Part shown: positions 59,943 through 64,000 of the stretch, piece by piece
Layout: every line of letters begins with the position of its first letter
Numbering within the stretch: position 1 is the first letter of the stretch
Origin: Streptomyces sp. TP-A0356
Lineage (GTDB): Bacteria; Actinomycetota; Actinomycetes; Streptomycetales; Streptomycetaceae
Length of the DNA: 64,000 nt
NCBI RefSeq assembly: GCF_001417775.1
Contig: NZ_BBZJ01000012.1
Span: forward strand, 124,001 to 188,000
Direction of reading: 5' to 3'
Position numbers and translations under genes: made by a program
Notes under the pieces: generated by a model
The model's input: only the letters and a program-made list of their open reading frames with translations
Told to the model about the DNA's origin: nothing
Database searches by the model: none

Positions 59943-60340
59943 ACTCCGTGATACGGGCCGCGCACCGGCCCTGCACGCTCGTGGTGTGCCGGGGCTGCTG
60001 CTGTGGCAACCCGCGCAAGTTCCCCGGCACCGACCACGCGTGGCAACTCGACCGGCTGCGGGCCGCCGCGAAGGACTCCGGTGGTCGGTTCACCGTCCGT
60101 ACGACGGACTGTCTCGGCCCCTGCGACCAGGCCAACGTCATCGTCGTCCAGCCCTCGGCCGCCGGGCGCCGGGCCGGGGCCCGGGCCGTCTGGATCGGCT
60201 TCGCGATGGACGACGACTGCACGGACGACCTGCTGCGGTGGGTGTCGGCGGGCGGCCCGGGCGTCGCCGAGCCGCCTGCCACGCTCTCGTTGCAGTTCAT
60301 TCGCCCACCGCGCGAGGCCCGCGCCCGGGCACGCGGGTGA
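59939..60340 (+). CDS. (2Fe-2S) ferredoxin-like protein (thioredoxin fold)
   Basis: 133 residues. Thioredoxin-like ferredoxin with CTLVVCRGCCCGNPRKFPG and later TTDCLGPCDQANVIVV; the first Cys group and the DCLGPC pair are the cluster ligands. The C-terminal 25 residues are Pro/Arg-rich. Proteins of this type occur beside zinc importers in Streptomyces and may act in metal stress rather than electron transport. GTG 59939 (or 59948) is coupled to the small ORF before it. Convergent with the importer genes, separated by a hairpin. Confidence 0.85.
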   Translation: MNSVIRAAHRPCTLVVCRGCCCGNPRKFPGTDHAWQLDRLRAAAKDSGGRFTVRTTDCLGPCDQANVIVVQPSAAGRRAGARAVWIGFAMDDDCTDDLLRWVSAGGPGVAEPPATLSLQFIRPPREARARARG

Positions 60341-60346
60341 CGGCAA

Positions 60347-60369
60347 CGGCGACGGCCGGGCCGTCGCCG
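60347..60369. terminator. Bidirectional hairpin terminator
   Basis: A 10-bp perfect stem (CGGCGACGGC and its complement) with a 3-nt loop lies between the convergent ferredoxin-like gene and permease gene. No T-tract on either side. It is well placed to end both transcripts. Confidence 0.7.
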
Positions 60370-60410
60370 CCGCTCGGCCCGTCGACGCAGGAGCCGAGGC
60401 CGGTGATCGG

Positions 60411-61286
60411 TCACCGGGGCCGGAGGCCGATGCTGTCTCGGGGCGTCAACGCCGTTGCCGGGCGCGGTCGATGCCGTACGCCCGACGTCCAGGCGAGAGT
60501 CGCCGCGTACACCGCGGTTGCCGTCGCCATGATGGCGAAGCTGGGCGGCAGTGCGGGAACCGCGTAGCTGAGCACGAGTCCGGTCCACAGTTCGGCGACC
60601 GCGAGCCCGGCCGACAGCGGCAGGGCGCGGTAAGGGCGGTCGGTGAGCCGGTGCGCGGCTCCGGCCGGGGCGGCGAGGAGGCCGAGGAGCAGCAGGGAGC
60701 CGACGGCCTGGGTGGCCTCGGCCGCGCAGACGCCGACGAGGACCAGGAAGGCGATGCCCACCGTCCGTACCGGTACCCCTCGCGCGGCGGCCACCGCCTC
60801 GTCCACGGACGCGAACAGCAGGGGCCGGCCCAGCACCAGCACGGCAGCACAGAGGGCTGCGGCCACCGCGGCGGCGGTCCACGCCTGCCCGCTCGACAGG
60901 CCGAAGACGGACCCGAACAACACGCTCACCCCCGCGGTGCCGTGTGCGGCGCTGCGCGAGGTCGTGTACAGGGTGAGGAAGAAGGCGCCCAGGCCCAGCA
61001 GCCAGGAGAAGACGCCGCCGATGGCCACGTCGTCGGCCCTCCCCCGGCGCCCGAGCGACCCGATCACCACCGCCACCACGACGGTGGCCGTGAACAGTCC
61101 GAGGCGCAGATCGACACCGGCGGCCAGTGCGGCCAGCGACCCGGTGAACGCGACATGGCCGAGCGCGTCGCCGGTGAAGACCTGGGCCCGCAGCACCAGG
61201 AAGTAGCCCACGAGTCCCGCCGCCGGCGCGATCCCGGTTCCCGCGATGAGGGCGTGCACGAAGAAGGGGTGCTCGAACGCGCTCAC
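60411..61286 (-). CDS. Metal ABC transporter permease 1 (ABC-3/ZnuB family)
   Basis: 291 residues, eight or so hydrophobic helices. VLRAQVFTGDALGHVAFTGSLAALAAGVDLRLG and GRPLLFASVDEAVAAARGVPVRTVGIAFLVLVG match the ABC-3 family (ZnuB, MntB, TroC). GTG 61286 overlaps the stop of the other permease (GTGA), with AGGAGTGTCCT upstream. Fourth gene of a coupled minus-strand operon; the C-terminus is a basic tail. Together with the second permease it forms a heterodimeric pore. Confidence 0.9.
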   Translation of the reverse strand: MSAFEHPFFVHALIAGTGIAPAAGLVGYFLVLRAQVFTGDALGHVAFTGSLAALAAGVDLRLGLFTATVVVAVVIGSLGRRGRADDVAIGGVFSWLLGLGAFFLTLYTTSRSAAHGTAGVSVLFGSVFGLSSGQAWTAAAVAAALCAAVLVLGRPLLFASVDEAVAAARGVPVRTVGIAFLVLVGVCAAEATQAVGSLLLLGLLAAPAGAAHRLTDRPYRALPLSAGLAVAELWTGLVLSYAVPALPPSFAIMATATAVYAATLAWTSGVRHRPRPATALTPRDSIGLRPR

Positions 61287-62101
61287 AGGACACTCCTGAC
61301 CACCCGGCCGAGCCGGACCACGACGTAGACGGCGAAGGCGAAGCTCGTCACGTAGAACCCGATCGGATACGGCGAGTAGTACGCCGCCACGAGCGCGCCC
61401 CAGGTGACCGCGACGGCGATCAGCACGGTTGCCGCCAGGCTCACCAGCGGCCGTGCCGTCAGCAGTTGGGCGCTCGCCGCCGGCATCACCAGCAGGGCGA
61501 ACACCAGCAGCGCCCCCGTGATCTGGCCCGCGCACGCGGTGGCCACCCCCAGCAGCACCAGGAACAGGCACGACAGTACCCGGACGGGAACCCCGCGCGC
61601 TGCGGCGACTTCGGCGTCGACCGAGGCGAACAGCAGTGGCCGCCCGATCACCGCCAGCACGCCCAGCGCCGCGGCGGCGACCAGGCCGAGCACGACCACC
61701 TGGACGTCGGTGATGCCCAGGAAGCTGCCGAACAGGAGGGAGTCGACCCCACCGAGGAAGCCCCTGTACAGAGCGACGAAGAGATAGCCGCAGGCGAGCA
61801 GGAACGCCTGGACGGTGCCGGTGAGCGCCGCGTCCTGCCCCGCCTGCCGCCGGGGCACGGTGGTCAGGACGAGGGCCGCGACCACGCAGAACGTGAAGTA
61901 TCCGACGAGCGTGCCGATGCCGAGCAGCGTGGCGAGGGCGGCGCCCGGGAAGCCGACCGTGGCGAGGGTGTGTCCCGCGAAGCTCTGCCGGCGCAGCACC
62001 ATGAACCAGCCCATGGCGGCTGCCACCACGGCCACGATCGTGCCCGCACGGAAGGCGTTGACCATGAACGGGAACGACCACAGTTCCCGGATGACGCTCA
62101 C
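61283..62101 (-). CDS. Metal ABC transporter permease 2 (ABC-3 family)
   Basis: 272 residues: FMVNAFRAGTIVAVVAAAMGWFMVLRRQSFAGHTLATVGFPGAALATLLG and GRPLLFASVDAEVAAARGVPVRVLSCLFLVLLGV. Paralogue of the neighbouring permease, sharing the LLFASVDxxVAAARGVPVR loop that contacts the ATPase. GTG 62101 overlaps the ATPase stop (GTGA). Two distinct permease genes are unusual for Zn importers of the ZnuBC type, which use one homodimeric permease; manganese/zinc systems such as TroCD have two. Confidence 0.9.
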   Translation of the reverse strand: MSVIRELWSFPFMVNAFRAGTIVAVVAAAMGWFMVLRRQSFAGHTLATVGFPGAALATLLGIGTLVGYFTFCVVAALVLTTVPRRQAGQDAALTGTVQAFLLACGYLFVALYRGFLGGVDSLLFGSFLGITDVQVVVLGLVAAAALGVLAVIGRPLLFASVDAEVAAARGVPVRVLSCLFLVLLGVATACAGQITGALLVFALLVMPAASAQLLTARPLVSLAATVLIAVAVTWGALVAAYYSPYPIGFYVTSFAFAVYVVVRLGRVVRSVL

Positions 62102-62997
62102 GAGGCGTGCCGATCGCTGTGACGGGCGGGTGGTTCGGGGGCGCCCACCACGACCAGTCGGCCGTCGCCGGCGCGCAGCACCTCGACCGGGACGCCGTAC
62201 AGCCGCGTCAACGTCTGCGTCGTGATGACCTCTTCGGGCCGCCCCGCGGCGACTCCGCCCTCGGCGATGTACACGACGCGGTCCAGCCAGGGCAGGATCG
62301 GGTTGACGTCGTGGGCGACCATGACGACGCTCATTCGCCGCTCGCGGCAGATCCGGCCGACGAGCGCCGCCACGGCACCCTGGTGGGACAGGTCGAGGCT
62401 GTCGAGCGGTTCGTCGAGGAGCAGCAACTGCGGCTGTCGTACGAGTGCTTGGGCGATCAGCAGCCGCTGCTGCTCGCCGCCGGAGCAGGCGCCGATCGGC
62501 CGGTGGGCATAGCCGGACGCGTCGACGAGTTCGATGACGTCGGTGAGCCGGTCCCGCTGCTGTCGTCGTCGCGCGCTGAGGCGAGCGGGCCATGGGAGGG
62601 GGACGCCCCACCGGTCGCCGTCCAGACCGAGCCGTACGACGTCGATGCCGCGGATCCGCAACGAGGTGTCGAAGCTGCGGCGCTGTGGCAGATAGCCGAC
62701 GCGGTCGCCGGCCCGGCCCGGCTGCTCCCCCAGCACCCGCACCTCGCCGCTGGCCGGCGCCACCGTGCCGAGCAGCATCTTCACCAGGGTGGACTTGCCG
62801 ACTCCGTTCGGGCCGAGCACGGCCACGAACTCGCCCGCGCCGAGGTCGAGATCCACGTCCGACCACAGGGTGCGGCCGCCCACGCGGGCGGAGGCTCGCC
62901 GCAGGGAGACGACCGGCGTCTGGGACCGGTCGGACTCCGACCGCGGCTCGGGGACTTGGGCCGCGGGGACTCGGGGACGCACGGCCTTGGACACCAT
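62098..62997 (-). CDS. Metal ABC transporter ATP-binding protein (ZnuC-like)
   Basis: 299 residues. After a hydrophilic 30-residue start come Walker A GPNGVGKS, Q-loop in YLPQRRSFD, signature SGGEQQR, Walker B LLLLDEPLDSLD, and H-loop VMVAHDVN. ATG 62997 shares one base with the lipoprotein gene stop (TGATG). The C-terminal 40 residues follow LTRLYGVPVEVLR, typical of metal ABC ATPases. It couples ATP hydrolysis to the two permeases. Confidence 0.92.
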   Translation of the reverse strand: MVSKAVRPRVPAAQVPEPRSESDRSQTPVVSLRRASARVGGRTLWSDVDLDLGAGEFVAVLGPNGVGKSTLVKMLLGTVAPASGEVRVLGEQPGRAGDRVGYLPQRRSFDTSLRIRGIDVVRLGLDGDRWGVPLPWPARLSARRRQQRDRLTDVIELVDASGYAHRPIGACSGGEQQRLLIAQALVRQPQLLLLDEPLDSLDLSHQGAVAALVGRICRERRMSVVMVAHDVNPILPWLDRVVYIAEGGVAAGRPEEVITTQTLTRLYGVPVEVLRAGDGRLVVVGAPEPPARHSDRHAS

Positions 62998-63929
62998 CAC
63001 TTGCCCATCGCCTCGGCCAACGCCTTCTTCAGCTCGCGCAACTGTCGTACCTGCCAGTCCTGGAACGAGGCTCCGGCCGGCGTGAGCGTCTCGGTGACGG
63101 TGGCCACCGGAATGCCCTTGGCCTTCGCTTCCCTCACCTGAGCCTGCACGTCCGGTGTGGAGTTCTGGCTGTTGTAGACGTAGATCTTGATCTTCTTGTC
63201 CTGGAGCTGCCGGTCGATGGTGGCCTTGTCCCCGGCCGTCGGATCGGTGCCCTCGCTGATCGCCTCCAGGAAGGAGGCCGGGGTGAGCATCTTCAGGCCG
63301 AGCCCGTCGGACAGTGGGGTGACGATGGACTCCGAGGCACCGATGGGTGTACCGGCATAGGTCTTCCTGATGCTCGACATCAGGTCGTTGTAGGCGGCCA
63401 GGGTCGTGTCCTCGAAGCTCTTCCTGCGTGTGTCGAAGTACGCGGCGTGCCCCGGGTCGATCTTCTTGTAGTCGGCGGTGATCCTCTCGATGACCTTGTG
63501 CACATCGTCCGGGGAGTACCAGCGGTGGGGGTTGCCGCCGGGCTTGATACCGACCAGGTCGCCGACCTTCAGGTCGACGCGGTCCGAACCGGGGTTGGCA
63601 GACAACAGCTTGTCGGCCCAGGCGTCGTAGCCGATTCCGTTGACGATCGCGTACCGCGCGGTGGCCACCGTACGGCCGTCGGCCGCGGTCGGCTCGTAGG
63701 CGTGGGGGTCGGAGTTCGGGTTCGTGATGACGCTCTTGACGGATACCCGGCTGCCGCCCAGCTGTTGGGCGATGGAGCCCCAGAAGTTCTCCGCGGCCAC
63801 CACCCGGATCGGGCCGTCCGACGACTTCGCGGTCTGTGAGGACGCCTTCGTCGAGCAGGCGCTCGCACCGCTGCCCAGCAGAACGGCCGCGAGGGCATAG
63901 CAGGTACGGCGGGACAGGGCGGGGCGCAT
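62997..63929 (-). CDS. Metal-binding lipoprotein of an ABC importer (ZnuA/AztC-like)
   Basis: 310 residues. Lipoprotein signal MRPALSRRTCYALAAVLLG followed by lipobox ASAC. Cluster A-I substrate-binding fold: VVAAENFWGSIAQQLGG, NPNSDPHAYEPTAAD (metal-binding His), NGIGYDAWADKLL, and GGNPHRWYSPDDV with a second His. It lacks the long His-rich loop of ZnuA, so metal specificity is open between Zn and Mn; the nearby Fur-type regulator with a Zur-like box favours Zn. ATG 63929 has AAGGAGACC upstream; an in-frame start at 63998 is less likely. Confidence 0.9.
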   Translation of the reverse strand: MRPALSRRTCYALAAVLLGSGASACSTKASSQTAKSSDGPIRVVAAENFWGSIAQQLGGSRVSVKSVITNPNSDPHAYEPTAADGRTVATARYAIVNGIGYDAWADKLLSANPGSDRVDLKVGDLVGIKPGGNPHRWYSPDDVHKVIERITADYKKIDPGHAAYFDTRRKSFEDTTLAAYNDLMSSIRKTYAGTPIGASESIVTPLSDGLGLKMLTPASFLEAISEGTDPTAGDKATIDRQLQDKKIKIYVYNSQNSTPDVQAQVREAKAKGIPVATVTETLTPAGASFQDWQVRQLRELKKALAEAMGK

Positions 63930-64000
63930 GGCGGGGTCTCCTTCTGGAAGTGTGCCGGGCCGCTCTCGGCGCGCCGGGCACTGGCGTCGGACACCCACAG

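Overview
The window has very high GC content, strong third-position GC bias, frequent GTG starts, Tat and lipoprotein signals, DasR-like and GAF-ANTAR regulation, and an A-factor (AfsA/ArpA-type) locus. Together these point to a Streptomyces chromosome, probably an accessory-rich part, because it holds many decayed genes, short tandem repeats and small regulatory gene pairs. No rRNA, tRNA, CRISPR array or complete insertion sequence was recognised.

Layout. 0-5.7 kb: AI-2E family permease, an hsp20 stub that keeps its promoter, DUF2267, GAF-ANTAR regulator, rhomboid-like protein, FAD monooxygenase. 5.8-11 kb: membrane-anchored GltB-like flavoprotein, Tat-lipoprotein carbonic anhydrase, polyprenol-type glycosyltransferase, ferritin-like protein. 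11.5-13.7 kb: compact operon with a collagen-like protein, a secreted protein, a phage-tail-collar protein and a GNAT enzyme. 14-25 kb: MFS transporter, carotenoid-type FAD oxidoreductase, secreted serine protease, helical hypothetical protein, polysaccharide deacetylase, MMPL remnant, amino-acid permease, secreted GH18 chitinase under two DasR-like sites. 25.4-36.7 kb: three oxidoreductases (two SDR, one MDR), a NarL-type two-component pair, CoA-transferase, amidohydrolase, MscL, cupin, and an MDR/TetR divergent pair with three identical-type operators between them. 36.8-44.4 kb: membrane glycosyltransferase, methyltransferase, DUF2064, GT2, OmpR/histidine kinase pair and NAD-epimerase, apparently one surface-glycan or glycolipid locus, with a decayed molybdopterin oxidoreductase and a possible MITE. 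44.6-53.1 kb: MDR, Ala-rich membrane protein, amidohydrolase, SDR, SpoIIE phosphatase, STAS protein, DUF3566 protein, a frameshifted membrane gene, small CxxC protein and DsbA-like protein.

53.4-56.2 kb: a divergent ArpA/ScbR-like receptor and AfsA/ScbA-like synthase followed by a HAD phosphatase, a likely complete butyrolactone signal synthesis and sensing module. 57.3-59.1 kb: an extended SDR and a TetR regulator that share an identical 18-bp element. 59.2-64 kb: a Fur/Zur-type regulator, a translationally coupled small ORF and a 2Fe-2S ferredoxin-like protein, facing a four-gene metal ABC importer (lipoprotein, ATPase, two permeases) whose genes all overlap; this is most likely a zinc (or manganese) homeostasis locus.

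Start codons were chosen from ribosome-binding sites and family lengths read by eye. Family assignments come from recognised motifs and were not checked by database search.
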